Shown here: one piece after another, positions 32,238 through 41,519 of the stretch
How positions within the stretch are numbered: position 1 is the stretch's first letter
Layout of the letters: each line of letters starts with the position of its first letter
NCBI GenBank assembly: GCA_018710845.1
Contig: DVJB01000048.1
Location: 62,001-126,000, forward strand
Reading direction: 5' to 3'
Length of the DNA stretch: 64,000 nucleotides
Source of the DNA: Candidatus Onthomonas avicola
GTDB lineage: Bacteria; Bacillota; Clostridia; Oscillospirales; Oscillospiraceae
Position numbers and translations under genes: made by a program
The notes under the pieces: generated by a model
Database searches by the model: none
What the model was told of the DNA's origin: nothing
What the model saw: only the letters and a program-made list of their open reading frames with translations

Positions 32238-33239
32238 TTAACAGATTCTCGGGAGCTGTGCCCCGGTGAGGACGCCGAGCACCCGCCCGACGCCCAGGAA
32301 ATTGTGCAGCACCACCCGGCCGGGATACCGCTCGGTCACCCGGCCGATCTCCGCCGCCTCCTCCCCGCCGGGGAGCGCGCGCAGGGCAGCCAGCACCGCC
32401 TCCGCCCGCTCCGGGGCGCAGACGGCGAGGAGCTTGCCCTCGTTTGCGCAGTAGAGCGGGTCCAGCCCGAGCAGGTCGCAGGCCGTGCGGACCGGCGGAT
32501 GGATGGGGAGGGCATCCTCCTCCAGCTCGATAGAGAAGGTCCGGCCCTCGGTAAACTCGTTGAGCGTGGTCGCCACGCCGCCGCGGGTGGGGTCGCGCAG
32601 GACGCGCACACCCCCCGCCTCCCACGCCGCCCGGGCCAGTCGGTGGAGGGGCCGGCAATCCGAGCGCAGGGCGTCTCCCCCGGCAAAGCCGTTGCGGGCC
32701 ATCATCACCGCCGCGCCGTGGTCTCCCAGCGCGCCGGAGATCAGCACCCGGTCCCCCGGGCGGATGGCGTCCGGCGTCAGGCCGGGGCAGGCCAGCGTGC
32801 CAATCCCCGACGTGTTGAGATACACGCCGTCCCCTCGTCCCCGCTCGACCACCTTGGTGTCGCCGGTGACGATCTGCACCTCCGCCTCCCGGGCCGTCCG
32901 GGCAACGGAGGCAACAATCCGCTCCAGGTCTGAGAGGGGGAACCCCTCCTCCAGAATCATGCCGAGGCTGAGGCAGCGCGGGATGCCGCCGCACATGGCC
33001 AGGTCGTTCACCGTCCCGCAGACCGCCAGCTTGCCGATGTCCCCGCCGGGGAAGAAGAGCGGTTGGACCACAAAGCTGTCGGTGGAGAACACCAGCGGCC
33101 CCGCGAGGTCGAGCGCCGCTCCGTCCCCCAGAGCGCTCAGCGCCGGGTTGTCAAAGGCGGGCAGCATCAGCTCCCGAATCAGCTCCGCCGTCTTGCGTCC
33201 GCCGCTGCCGTGGTCCAGCGTGACGACAGGCTCGTTCAT
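32238..33239 (-). CDS. hypE: Hydrogenase maturation factor HypE
   Basis: 333 aa from ATG 33239, which overlaps the hypD stop as ATGA. DHGSGGRKTAELI opens the protein, GDGAALDL and STDSFVVQP form the PurM-like ATP site, and RDPTRGGVATTLNEF follows. The protein ends in LPRIC: the C-terminal Cys333 carries the thiocarboxamide that becomes the cyanide ligand of the active-site iron. Confidence 0.97.
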   Translation of the reverse strand: MNEPVVTLDHGSGGRKTAELIRELMLPAFDNPALSALGDGAALDLAGPLVFSTDSFVVQPLFFPGGDIGKLAVCGTVNDLAMCGGIPRCLSLGMILEEGFPLSDLERIVASVARTAREAEVQIVTGDTKVVERGRGDGVYLNTSGIGTLACPGLTPDAIRPGDRVLISGALGDHGAAVMMARNGFAGGDALRSDCRPLHRLARAAWEAGGVRVLRDPTRGGVATTLNEFTEGRTFSIELEEDALPIHPPVRTACDLLGLDPLYCANEGKLLAVCAPERAEAVLAALRALPGGEEAAEIGRVTERYPGRVVLHNFLGVGRVLGVLTGAQLPRIC

Positions 33240-34354
33240 CTCTCCGCCTCCTCTCCGTCCGTCAGGCCGCGGTAGCGGTATGCCGCGGCGCAGGCCCCCT
33301 CGCCGGAGACCATGCATGGTCCCACCGGCGTCTCCGGCGTGCAGGCACGCGCGAAGAGGGGGCAGTCCTCCGGGCCGCACTCGCCGCAGATCACCTCGCC
33401 GCAGCGGCAGCGGGCCGGTTCCGCGCCCTCCTCCGCCGGGCCGAGGGCAAAGCGCTCCCCGGCGTCAAAGGCCCGCCACGCCTCGCGCAGGCGCAGTCCG
33501 CTGGCGGGAATCTCCCCCAGTCCGCGCCAGCGGGCGTCCACCGGCTCAAGCACCCGCTCCATCAGGGCGCAGGCGGTGGAATTGCCCTCCGGGGCGACGG
33601 CGCGGAGGTACTCGTTCTCCAGCCGCGGCGCGCCGTCACGTACCTGCCGCAGCAGGGCGCAGAGGGCAGCGAGCAGGTCGCCCGGCTCAAAGCCCGCCAC
33701 CACCGCCGGGAGGCCATATTCCTCCGGCAGGAAGCGAAAAGCCTCGGCGCCGATCACCGTCGCCACATGGCCGGGGCAGAGAAAGCCATCCACCCGCGCC
33801 CCCGGCCGGGCGAGGAGGGCCCGCAGGGCGGGCGGCGTCAGCTTCAGGAGGGAGAGCAGGGAGAAGTTTTTCAGCCCCCGGCGCTCCGCCTCCAGCACGG
33901 TGAGGGCGGTGCCAGGCGCGGTGGTCTCAAACCCCACGCCGAGGAAGACCACCTCCCGCTCCGGACAGTCCCGTGCGATCTCCAGCGCGTCCATCGGGGA
34001 GTAGACCCACCGCACGTCCGCGCCCTCCGCCCGGCAGCGCGCAAGTGTCCGGTCCGGACGGCTGCCGGGCACGCGCATCAGGTCGCCGTAGGTGACGACC
34101 GTCACCCCCGGCTCCCGGGCAAGGCGCAGGATGCGGTCCACCTCCCCCGCCGGGGTGACGCAGACCGGGCAGCCCGGCCCGGAGAGCAGCGTCACATTGG
34201 CCGGGAGCAGGCGCTTTAACCCGGCGCGGGCGATCGCCATCGTGTGCGTCCCGCAGACCTCCATCAGCCGGGTCTCCGGGACCTCCATCCCGGTGAGGGC
34301 GGCGGCCAGGCGCTCCGTCCCCTCCGGTCGGCGGAAGGCGGACTCACTCGGCAT
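33236..34354 (-). CDS. hypD: Hydrogenase maturation factor HypD
   Basis: 372 aa from ATG 34354, overlapping hypC by 11 bp. MEVCGTHTMAIARAGL holds the catalytic Cys, LSGPGCPVCVTP and GVGFETTAPGTA are the next signatures, and the C-terminal cysteine-rich part (CRCGEVICGECGPEDCPLF) binds the iron-sulfur cluster. With HypC it is the scaffold on which the Fe(CN)2CO group is built. Confidence 0.97.
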   Translation of the reverse strand: MPSESAFRRPEGTERLAAALTGMEVPETRLMEVCGTHTMAIARAGLKRLLPANVTLLSGPGCPVCVTPAGEVDRILRLAREPGVTVVTYGDLMRVPGSRPDRTLARCRAEGADVRWVYSPMDALEIARDCPEREVVFLGVGFETTAPGTALTVLEAERRGLKNFSLLSLLKLTPPALRALLARPGARVDGFLCPGHVATVIGAEAFRFLPEEYGLPAVVAGFEPGDLLAALCALLRQVRDGAPRLENEYLRAVAPEGNSTACALMERVLEPVDARWRGLGEIPASGLRLREAWRAFDAGERFALGPAEEGAEPARCRCGEVICGECGPEDCPLFARACTPETPVGPCMVSGEGACAAAYRYRGLTDGEEAER

Positions 34355-34562
34355 TGGCCACCTCCCGGATGGCGGCGAGGTTCTCCAGCGCCTGCTCGGG
34401 GCGCAGCTTTTCGATCGCAAAGCCGGCGTGGGCGATCACATAGTCGCCCACCTTGGGCTCACGGATAAAGTCTACCCGGATGGCGCGGCGGACGCCGTCG
34501 CGCTCGCCGACGGCGTTGTTGCCGTCGATCTCGGTCAGTTTCAGGGGTATGGCCAGGCACAT
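34344..34562 (-). CDS. hypC: Hydrogenase maturation chaperone HypC
   Basis: 72 aa, starts MCLAIPLKLTEID; Cys2 is the essential residue exposed after removal of Met1. IREPKVGDYVIAHAGFAIEKL is typical. It overlaps hypF by 22 bp and hypD by 11 bp, so the genes are translationally coupled. It binds the large-subunit precursor and HypD. Confidence 0.96.
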   Translation of the reverse strand: MCLAIPLKLTEIDGNNAVGERDGVRRAIRVDFIREPKVGDYVIAHAGFAIEKLRPEQALENLAAIREVANAE

Positions 34563-36811
34563 GGGATGCCGCCTCCTTTTGCGGCGATCATCGTCTGCCC
34601 GAGGGCGAGGCCCTCATCGTTCGCGGCGACACGGCTGTGGCAGTGGGGCACAAAGCCCGCCTCCTCCAGCGCGTCCATCACGCGGGGCAGCAGATAGCGG
34701 TTTTGAAACACCCCGCCGGAGAGGACCACATGACGCAGCCCGGTCTGCTCCCGGGCCGCACGGCACTGTCCCACCGCGGCGAGGACTAAGGTATTGAGAA
34801 AGCGGGCGGCGAGCGTCTCAGCCGGGACGCCCTTGTCCAATTCTTCAAGCAGGGCGGCCAGGATGGGCCGGGTGTCTAGCCGGGCCAGTCCTCGCTCTTC
34901 ATAGAAGGAGACGGGGAAGGCGCTCTCATCCCGCCCGGCCATCGCCTCGAGCAGGACGGCCCCCTGTCCCTCATAGCTCACCGTCTGACGGCCGGTGAGC
35001 AGGGCATAGACCCCGTCGAGCAGGCGGCCCATCCCGCTCGAGGGTGGGCAATTCAGCCCAGCCCCCAACATCTGCGTGAGCCGCGCCCCGTTCGGGCAAT
35101 CGCTCCGCTCGGGGCATCCAAGGTCCCAGAGCAGGCTGTGCGCCACCCGGCCGATCTCCTGCATGCAGCGGTCGCCGCCCGGCAGGGCGATGGGGCGCAT
35201 GCTCGCGCGGCGGACCGCGCCTTCGCAGTCCCCCGTCAGACACTCCGCGCCCCAGGTGGTCCCGTCGCTGCCGTAGCCCGTGCCGTCCCAGACGAGGCCG
35301 ATGCAGGGGCCGGTGAGCCGGTTGTCCGCCATGCAGGCGGCCATATGGGCGTGATGGTGCTGGACCATGACCAGCGGCAGGCCCTCCGCCCGGCTGCGCG
35401 CGCGGGCATAGTCGGTGGAGAGGTAGTCCGGGTGGAGGTCGCAAGCCAGGCGGGTAGCGGCGATGCCAAAGCGGTCCTGAAAGCGCGCGATCTGCGCGCG
35501 GTAGTGCTCCAGCACGGCGAGGTTTTTCAAATCGCCGATGTGCGCACTCAGGAAGGCCTCCCTGCCCCGGGTGAGGCAAAAGCTCGCCTTCTGCTCCGCC
35601 CCGCAGGCGAGCACGCCGTCCGCCGCCTCCGGCAGCTCCACCGGCTGGGGGGCGTAGCCCCGGCTGCGGCGGAAGAAGTAGTCTCTCCCACGAAAGACAC
35701 GCAGCAGCGAGTCGTCGCAGCGATTCACGATCTCGCGCGGGTGGGTCAGAATCCCCTCCACCGGAAGGGCATGGCGGAAAGTCTCCAGCGCCTCGGCGTC
35801 ATCACAGAGCACCGGCGCATCGCTCAGATTGGCGCTGGTGAGCACCAGCGCGTCAAAATGGTCCATCAGCAGGTGGTGGACCGGGGTATAGGGCAGCAAA
35901 ATCCCCAGCTCCCGCGTCTCGCTCAGCGTGTCCGGCAGGCCCGTCCGCTTTTCCAGCAGGACGATGGGCGCGCGCGGCGAGGTGAGGCGCGCCGCCTCCT
36001 CTTCCGAGATATGGCACCAGCGCCGGGCGGCGGCCACATCGCGGCACAGGACGGCGAGCGGCCGCTCGTCGCGCCGCTTTCTCCGCCGGAGCTCGGCGAC
36101 GATCTCCGGCCGGTCGGGCAGGCAGGCGAGGTGATACCCTCCCAGCCCCTTGACGGCGACAATGCCGCCCGCGGCGATCCGCTCCGCCGCGCGCGCGACC
36201 GGGTCCCCCTCCACCGGGCGGCCCGCCCCGTCCAAAAAGGAGAGGCGAGGCCCGCAGACGGGGCAGCAGTCCGGCTGGGCGTGATAGCGGCGGTCGGAGA
36301 TATTCCCATACTCCCGCCGGCAGTCGGGGCACATCGCCCAGGGCGCCATGGAAGTGTTCTCCCGGTCATAGGGCAGGCGACGCAGGATGGTAAAGCGGGG
36401 GCCGCAGTTGGTGCAGTTGAGGAAGGGGTAGCGGTATCGCCGGTCCCTCCGGTCGCGCAGCTCGCGCAGGCAGTCGGGGCAGGTGGCGATATCCGGGCTG
36501 ACGAGGGCGGCGCGGCCGGGGACGCGCTCGCTCTCTAAAATACGAAAGGCCCGCTCGCCCAGCGGCGACGGGCAGGGCGTCTCACGCACCCGCTCGATCA
36601 CCGCCAGCGGCGGGGCCTCCCGTCTGAGGGCGGCGCGGAACGCCGCGAGGTCCTCTGCGTCCCCCTCCAGCTCCAGCGTCACCCCGGCGGTGGTATTGCG
36701 GCACCAGCCGCCGAGGTGCAGCCGGGCCGCCAGACGGTGCAGGAAGGGGCGAAAACCCACCCCCTGCACGATGCCCTCGACCTCCAGGCGGACCCGTCTT
36801 CGGTCAGCCAT
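34541..36811 (-). CDS. hypF: Carbamoyltransferase HypF
   Basis: 756 aa, full length. Domains in order: acylphosphatase (VEGIVQGVGFRPFLHRL, 12-28), two zinc fingers (CPDCLRE...CTNCGPRFTI and CPDCRREY...CPVCGP), the YrdC-like domain (GGIVAVKGLGGYHLAC), and the Kae1-like domain with MVQHHHAHMAAC and VLSGGVFQNRYLL. It transfers the carbamoyl group to the C-terminal Cys of HypE. It overlaps the ferredoxin subunit gene by 8 bp. Confidence 0.97.
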   Translation of the reverse strand: MADRRRVRLEVEGIVQGVGFRPFLHRLAARLHLGGWCRNTTAGVTLELEGDAEDLAAFRAALRREAPPLAVIERVRETPCPSPLGERAFRILESERVPGRAALVSPDIATCPDCLRELRDRRDRRYRYPFLNCTNCGPRFTILRRLPYDRENTSMAPWAMCPDCRREYGNISDRRYHAQPDCCPVCGPRLSFLDGAGRPVEGDPVARAAERIAAGGIVAVKGLGGYHLACLPDRPEIVAELRRRKRRDERPLAVLCRDVAAARRWCHISEEEAARLTSPRAPIVLLEKRTGLPDTLSETRELGILLPYTPVHHLLMDHFDALVLTSANLSDAPVLCDDAEALETFRHALPVEGILTHPREIVNRCDDSLLRVFRGRDYFFRRSRGYAPQPVELPEAADGVLACGAEQKASFCLTRGREAFLSAHIGDLKNLAVLEHYRAQIARFQDRFGIAATRLACDLHPDYLSTDYARARSRAEGLPLVMVQHHHAHMAACMADNRLTGPCIGLVWDGTGYGSDGTTWGAECLTGDCEGAVRRASMRPIALPGGDRCMQEIGRVAHSLLWDLGCPERSDCPNGARLTQMLGAGLNCPPSSGMGRLLDGVYALLTGRQTVSYEGQGAVLLEAMAGRDESAFPVSFYEERGLARLDTRPILAALLEELDKGVPAETLAARFLNTLVLAAVGQCRAAREQTGLRHVVLSGGVFQNRYLLPRVMDALEEAGFVPHCHSRVAANDEGLALGQTMIAAKGGGIPCAWPYP

Positions 36812-37298
36812 CCGCCTTGGCGCCCTCCGCGGCGGCTTTGGCGGCCGCCTCCTTCGCGCGCTTGGCCGCCTCTACCTTCGCCTTCTGCGCGGCGATCTGC
36901 TCCGGCGTCAGCTTGGGACGCGGGGGCGGGGCCTTCTTGATAAAGGTGCCGGTCACCAGGAAGTCCTCCGGCTGGGTGCCGACGATCATATAGTCCTCCG
37001 AGAGGGTGATGGAGTGCTGCGTGCAGAAGTCGGCGCACATGCCGCAGAAGGTGCAGCTGGTCATATCAAAGGTAAATGTGACGCGCTGGTCGCCGTTTTC
37101 CAGCTTCTCCACCGTGCGCTCCATGCACTGCGGCGCGCAGACGCGCAGGCAGAGCCCGCAGTTGATGCACCGGTCCGGGTGGTAGACCAGCCGGCCGCGG
37201 TAGCCGGGGGCGGCGGCGGGCGGCTCCCCCTTGGGGAAGGCCTCCGTGCTGGGCGCGCGGAAGAGGTTGCCCAGCGCCTGCTTCAGATAGGGCAGCAT
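36804..37298 (-). CDS. Two-[4Fe-4S] ferredoxin subunit (NuoI/MbhN-like)
   Basis: 164 aa from ATG 37298, overlapping the small-subunit stop. Two CxxCxxCxxxC motifs: CINCGLCLRVC (about 50-60) and CTFCGMCADFC (about 86-96). It passes electrons from reduced ferredoxin toward the small subunit. The C-terminal tail is Ala/Lys-rich and helical (QKAKVEAAKRAKEAAAKAA), longer than usual for MbhN. Confidence 0.9.
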   Translation of the reverse strand: MLPYLKQALGNLFRAPSTEAFPKGEPPAAAPGYRGRLVYHPDRCINCGLCLRVCAPQCMERTVEKLENGDQRVTFTFDMTSCTFCGMCADFCTQHSITLSEDYMIVGTQPEDFLVTGTFIKKAPPPRPKLTPEQIAAQKAKVEAAKRAKEAAAKAAAEGAKADG

Positions 37299-37744
37299 CA
37301 GCGGCGCATCTCCTTTCTCTTTTCCGCCAGCAGCTCGGCCGCCTTGGCCAGCGCGGCGACAATCGCCTCCGGCTTGGGGGTGCAGCCGCCCACCGACACA
37401 TCCACATGGGTCCACTTCTCCAGCGGGCCGTCGATGGAGTAGCTCCCTTTGAACACATTTCCCGAGCGCGGGCAGGAGCCCAGGCTGACGACGACGTACG
37501 GCTCCGGCACCTGCGCGAGGGTGCGCACCAGCCGGTCGCGGGTCTGCAGGGTGATCGGCCCGCTGACCACGACGATGTCCGCCTGGCGCGGGGTGCCCGT
37601 CAGGCGAAAGCCCAGGCGCTCGGCGTCATAGCGCGGGGTGAGCACGCTCACCAGCTCAATATCACAGCCGTTGCAGGAGCCGGCGTTGATGTGAAAAATC
37701 CACGGGCTCTTGGACATGCTGTTGTCCATCCATCTGTCAAACAC
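37298..37744 (-). CDS. [NiFe] hydrogenase small subunit (NuoB/MbhJ-like)
   Basis: 148 aa using GTG 37744, which lies seven bases after GAAGGAGG; ATGs 15 and 27 bp further in are alternatives. INAGSCNGCDIELVSVLTPR, VVSLGSCPRSGNVF and VGGCTPKPEAI carry the four Cys of the proximal [4Fe-4S] cluster. The pattern is nearly that of Pyrococcus MbhJ as recalled (HVNSGSCNGCDIE, LTPRYDAERFG). It hands electrons to the NiFe site in the large subunit. Confidence 0.93.
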   Translation of the reverse strand: MFDRWMDNSMSKSPWIFHINAGSCNGCDIELVSVLTPRYDAERLGFRLTGTPRQADIVVVSGPITLQTRDRLVRTLAQVPEPYVVVSLGSCPRSGNVFKGSYSIDGPLEKWTHVDVSVGGCTPKPEAIVAALAKAAELLAEKRKEMRR

Positions 37745-37757
37745 GCAGCTGCCTCCT

Positions 37758-38726
37758 TCACAGGCCCAGCCAGACAAGAATCAGACTGAGCGCGGCCAGA
37801 CCGGCCACCACCGTCCAGTAAAATTTGAACACCTGCTCCACCTTGAAGCGCGCGCAGACCGCGTGCGGCAGGCTCATGGTCACAAAGGTGAGCACGGCGC
37901 ACAGCGCGACGAGAATCACCGCGTCCAGCACTGGCAGCCCGGTGGTCAGGCCGCCGAGGAAGAGCGCGCAGAAGAGCGCGGTCATGGTATACATCTTCAC
38001 CGCGTGCGTCAGGCGGAAGAGGGCCAGCGGCGGGCCGCTGTACTCCGCCAGCGTCCCCTCGCAGATCTCGGTCTCCGCCTCGGCGACGTCAAAGGGGTGC
38101 ATTCCGATCTCGCAGGGGATGACAAAGAGCATCGCCAGTGCCGCGGGAATCAGGCTCCAGTGGGTGATGAGCGGGCCGTTGGCCGCCTGATACTCCCCGA
38201 TCACCGCCAGGGAGAAGGTGACGCCGCCCACGCTCTCGCCCGCCACACGCCCGACGGCGAGGATGATGAGGACGAGCGGCAACTCATAGGAGAGGATGGA
38301 GACCATCTCCCGGCTCAGGCCCACCCCTGCAAAGGGGGAGCCGGAGGCCGCCGCGCCCACGATCATTGCTGCGCTGGTGAGGGTGAGCAGATAGAGGATG
38401 ACGACGAGGTCAGCCACGGTGGAGAAGGCGGTAAATCCCATCACCGGCAGGAAAAGGGACACCGTCAGCAGCGCCACAAAGCCCACCACCGGCGCGGCGA
38501 GATAGATCGCGCGCTTGGCGTGGCGGGGGATAATGGTCTCCTTCCCGCAGCACTTGAGAAAATCATACCACGGCTGGAGGAGGGGCGGGCCGACCCGGCG
38601 CTGCATCCGGGCCACCAGCTTCCGGTCCAGACCGGCCAGCAGCAGTCCCACGGCGACCGAGAACAGGAGGCCGGGGAAGACCAGCAGATAAAACAGATTC
38701 CAGAGCAGGGTGCCAATCGCGTCCAT
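37758..38726 (-). CDS. Membrane anchor subunit, NuoH/MbhM-like
   Basis: 322 aa, eight or so membrane helices. The cytoplasmic loops LDRKLVARMQRRVGPPLLQP and MHPFDVAEAETEICEGTLAEYSG are the complex I subunit 1 signatures that contact the hydrogenase module. It couples electron transfer to ion movement in the membrane arm. It is placed between the antiporter-like subunit and the small subunit. Confidence 0.94.
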   Translation of the reverse strand: MDAIGTLLWNLFYLLVFPGLLFSVAVGLLLAGLDRKLVARMQRRVGPPLLQPWYDFLKCCGKETIIPRHAKRAIYLAAPVVGFVALLTVSLFLPVMGFTAFSTVADLVVILYLLTLTSAAMIVGAAASGSPFAGVGLSREMVSILSYELPLVLIILAVGRVAGESVGGVTFSLAVIGEYQAANGPLITHWSLIPAALAMLFVIPCEIGMHPFDVAEAETEICEGTLAEYSGPPLALFRLTHAVKMYTMTALFCALFLGGLTTGLPVLDAVILVALCAVLTFVTMSLPHAVCARFKVEQVFKFYWTVVAGLAALSLILVWLGL

Positions 38727-38741
38727 CTGTCCCCGCCTCCT

Positions 38742-40682
38742 TTACAGCAAGATGATGCAGGCGGCCAGCACGGTCGCCATCGCCACCACCGCCCAGAGCG
38801 TGTAGTCGTTGACAACGCCGCTGTGCCAGTCGTGCATCAGGCGGAAATACCGCCGCCAGTTGTGCTTGAAGCCCCAGAAGAGGTCGCTGCCGCCCACCTG
38901 GGAGTAGACGCTCTCCTCACCGGAGAAGAACGGCTCATACTTGGCGTCCAGCGCCTCTCCATCCTCCCGGGCGGAGGAGACGGGGACACGGCTCAGATCG
39001 TTCGGGGTGGCCAGCAGCGCCACAATGGCGATGGCACAGGTGAAACAAAACAGCAGCACCAGCCAGCTCACCGGGTCCCAGCAGCCGATCTCGGCCAGCT
39101 CCGGCAGGGCAGTCTCCACGATGCCGTGCGCGGCGGCGTATCCGGCGCCCATCGCCTGGTCGATGTAGTTGGCCACGCCGAAGACGGCGTTCACCGCCGG
39201 CGTGAGCAGATACCTCTGCACCAGCTCGGGCAGCAGCCCGGCGGCGACGCAGAGGGCGGCAAGAATCCACATCGGCAGGCGCATCGCCAGCGGCACCTCG
39301 CGCACCTGGCCGAACTTCTCGTTGTACTGGCCAAAAAAGACGCTCTGGGCCACCTTGATGAAGGAAGCCAGGGTGAGCACGCTGGTGATCAGCGCGACGA
39401 GGCAGACGGCGACAAAGAAGAAGTTGCCCGTCTCCGCCCCCTTTTCAAACGCGGCCTGGTAGATCATCCACTTGGAGGCAAAGCCGTTGAACGGCGGCAG
39501 CCCGCTGATGGAGGCCGCACCGATGAGAAACAGCAGGCAGGTCTGCGGCATCTTCTTGCCCAGGCCCCCCAGCTCGTCCAGGTCGAGGCTGCCCGTCTGG
39601 TGCTGCACCGCGCCGGCGGTGAGGAAGAGCAAGCCCTTGAAGATGGTGTGGTTCATCGCGTGATACAGCCCGGAGGTGAGGCCGAGGGCGGTGCCCAGGC
39701 CCACCGCGGCGAGCACATAGCCCACCTGCGAGATGGAGTGGAAAGCGAGCAGGCGCTTGAAGTTGTGCTGGTTGAAGGCCATTGTGACGCAGACGAACAT
39801 GCTCACCGTGCCGAGGCCGGTGACCAGATACTGCACAAAGGGCAGGTCGATGTTCTGGTAGAGCACATAGCACAGCCGGATAATGCCGTAGACGCCGCAC
39901 TTGGTGAGCACGCCGGAGATCATCAGCGAGATGGAGGCCGGCGCCACCGCGTGCGCGTCCGCCGCCAGCGGGTGGAAGGGGAAGAGGAACGCCTTGCTCC
40001 CAAAGCCGACCAGCAGGAAGGCAAAGGCAGCCAACAGGACGGGGTTCTCCGCCTGCTCCGGCAGCAGGGCGGCGATCTGCGCGAGGTTGAGGGTGTGGAG
40101 CTGGGAGTAGATCATCGCCACACCAAGCAGCACACAGGTCGAGCCGAGCGAGCCGACGGCGAGGTACTTGAACGCGCCCTCCAGCGCCCCCTCCTGCTGG
40201 TTGCGAAAGGCGGTGAGCGCGACGGAGGTGAACGTCATGATCTCGATCATGACGAAGATATTGAACAGGTCGCCGCTGAGCACCAGCCCGAGCACCGAGC
40301 CGGAGAGCATGAGAAAGAGGGTGTAGTAGTTCACCAGACTGTCGTCGTGGTTCATATAGGTGAACGAGTAGAGCGCCGAGACAAAGACGGCCACCGTCAC
40401 AATGAGCGCGAAGAAGAGGCTCAGCGCGTCCACCTCCAGGCTGATGCCGATGGCCCAGCCGGCCTCGGGCGCCCAGTTACCCATCCAATAGGTGATGACC
40501 TCGCCGTCGATCAGCACCGGCTTGACCAGCGCGAGCATCATCGCCAGCGGCAGCGTGACGGAGAGCACCACCAGCACATTGCGCGCCGGGGCAAACCGCC
40601 GCCCCACCAGGGAGGTCAGAAACGCGCCCAGGAACAGGGTCATGATCGCCAGAATCGGAAAGTTGTTCAGGAAGGTAGTCAT
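38742..40682 (-). CDS. Antiporter-like proton/sodium channel subunit (MbhH/MrpD-like, extended C-terminus)
   Basis: 646 aa, about 14 or more membrane segments. Proton_antipo_M domain: SGDLFNIFVMIEIMTFTSVA, KAFLFPFHPLAADAHAVAP, LLAFHSISQVGYVLAAVGLG and YHAMNHTIFKGLLFLTAGAV (channel Lys and His residues). The protein is over 100 residues longer than a typical MrpD/MbhH. The extension includes an amphipathic stretch (FKHNWRRYFRLMHDWHSGVV) and a final helix (LWAVVAMATVLAACIILL). No separate MbhI gene is seen, so the extension may take its place. Confidence 0.9.
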   Translation of the reverse strand: MTTFLNNFPILAIMTLFLGAFLTSLVGRRFAPARNVLVVLSVTLPLAMMLALVKPVLIDGEVITYWMGNWAPEAGWAIGISLEVDALSLFFALIVTVAVFVSALYSFTYMNHDDSLVNYYTLFLMLSGSVLGLVLSGDLFNIFVMIEIMTFTSVALTAFRNQQEGALEGAFKYLAVGSLGSTCVLLGVAMIYSQLHTLNLAQIAALLPEQAENPVLLAAFAFLLVGFGSKAFLFPFHPLAADAHAVAPASISLMISGVLTKCGVYGIIRLCYVLYQNIDLPFVQYLVTGLGTVSMFVCVTMAFNQHNFKRLLAFHSISQVGYVLAAVGLGTALGLTSGLYHAMNHTIFKGLLFLTAGAVQHQTGSLDLDELGGLGKKMPQTCLLFLIGAASISGLPPFNGFASKWMIYQAAFEKGAETGNFFFVAVCLVALITSVLTLASFIKVAQSVFFGQYNEKFGQVREVPLAMRLPMWILAALCVAAGLLPELVQRYLLTPAVNAVFGVANYIDQAMGAGYAAAHGIVETALPELAEIGCWDPVSWLVLLFCFTCAIAIVALLATPNDLSRVPVSSAREDGEALDAKYEPFFSGEESVYSQVGGSDLFWGFKHNWRRYFRLMHDWHSGVVNDYTLWAVVAMATVLAACIILL

Positions 40683-40683
40683 A

Positions 40684-41034
40684 TCAGCCGTTTAACCTCC
40701 TGATCTTGCGGGTATCCAGCGTGCCATACTGCTCCCGCATCCGGATCACAAGCGAGAGGCTCATCGCGGTGGTACACGCGCCGATGACGATGGAGGTGAG
40801 TGTGAGCGCCTGCGGCACCGGGTCGACAAAGAAACTGGACGGGTCCAGCTCTGCGATGCTGAAGATGGGCGCCGTGCCGCCAGCGTTGAAGCCGATGGAG
40901 ACGATGAGAAGGTTCGCCCCGTAGTCCACCAGGCCCATGCCGATGATGGTCTTGATCATATTGTGCTTGACCACCATGCAGTAGATCCCGAGTACCACCA
41001 GGGCAAAGGAACCGATATAGTTCACCAGCATCAT
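40684..41034 (-). CDS. MrpC/NuoK-like subunit (MbhG-like)
   Basis: 116 aa, three membrane helices: FALVVLGIYCMVVKHNMIKT, IIGMGLVDYGANLLIVSIGF and LTLTSIVIGACTTAMSLSLV. PQALTLTSIVIG is the usual MrpC/NuoK C-terminal signature. Its stop is one base before the start of the antiporter-like gene, within a tightly packed set of overlapping genes. Confidence 0.9.
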   Translation of the reverse strand: MMLVNYIGSFALVVLGIYCMVVKHNMIKTIIGMGLVDYGANLLIVSIGFNAGGTAPIFSIAELDPSSFFVDPVPQALTLTSIVIGACTTAMSLSLVIRMREQYGTLDTRKIRRLNG

Positions 41035-41519
41035 GGCGCGTCCCCCTCCTTTCCTGTCGGGTCGTCCTGCCCCTCTCCGTCATCCGGCTCGAGCACGCCG
41101 AGCATCATGATGAGCAGGCAGGTGATGCCAGCCATGACGTGGTAGCCCACCGCGTCGTTCATCAGGACGCTGGTCTCCACCTCCTGGCCGATAAAGACAA
41201 AGTTGACGCAGAAGTTCAGCCCGGTGAAAATGCCCACCAGGGCAATGACCACATAGAGAATCTCGGCGATCGTCTCACTGCTGTGCAGCAGGCTGGAGCG
41301 AAAGGCGTGGCGCGCCTCGTCCCGGCCGCGGCCGAGATAGACGAGCAGGATGGCGCTGGCGACCAGTACGCCGCCCTGAAAGCCGCCGCCCGGGCTGCTG
41401 TTGCCGTGGAGCACCACGTAGCAGCCAAAGACACACGCGAGCGGCAGGAAGAGGTCCGCCGTGCTGCGGACCACCACGTCCTTGCGGCGGAAGACGGGCT
41501 TCTTATTCTCCGGCTTCAT
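41031..41519 (-). CDS. MrpB-like subunit, MnhB domain (MbhF-like)
   Basis: 162 aa using ATG 41519, seven bases after GGAGG; a GTG one codon earlier is possible. Four membrane segments; GNSSPGGGFQGGVLVASAIL is the MnhB signature. MrpB-type subunits form the Mrp-like ion-translocating module of Mbh hydrogenases. The C-terminus is acidic (LEPDDGEGQDDPTG). Confidence 0.9.
   Translation of the reverse strand: MKPENKKPVFRRKDVVVRSTADLFLPLACVFGCYVVLHGNSSPGGGFQGGVLVASAILLVYLGRGRDEARHAFRSSLLHSSETIAEILYVVIALVGIFTGLNFCVNFVFIGQEVETSVLMNDAVGYHVMAGITCLLIMMLGVLEPDDGEGQDDPTGKEGDAP

Noticed and set aside
37710-40703. A 997-codon open frame on the plus strand
   Set aside because: It is antisense to the NuoH-like and antiporter-like hydrogenase genes. 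The product is a low-complexity mix of His, Arg, Gln, Glu and Gly with no domain, as expected for the reverse frame of high-GC membrane-protein genes.
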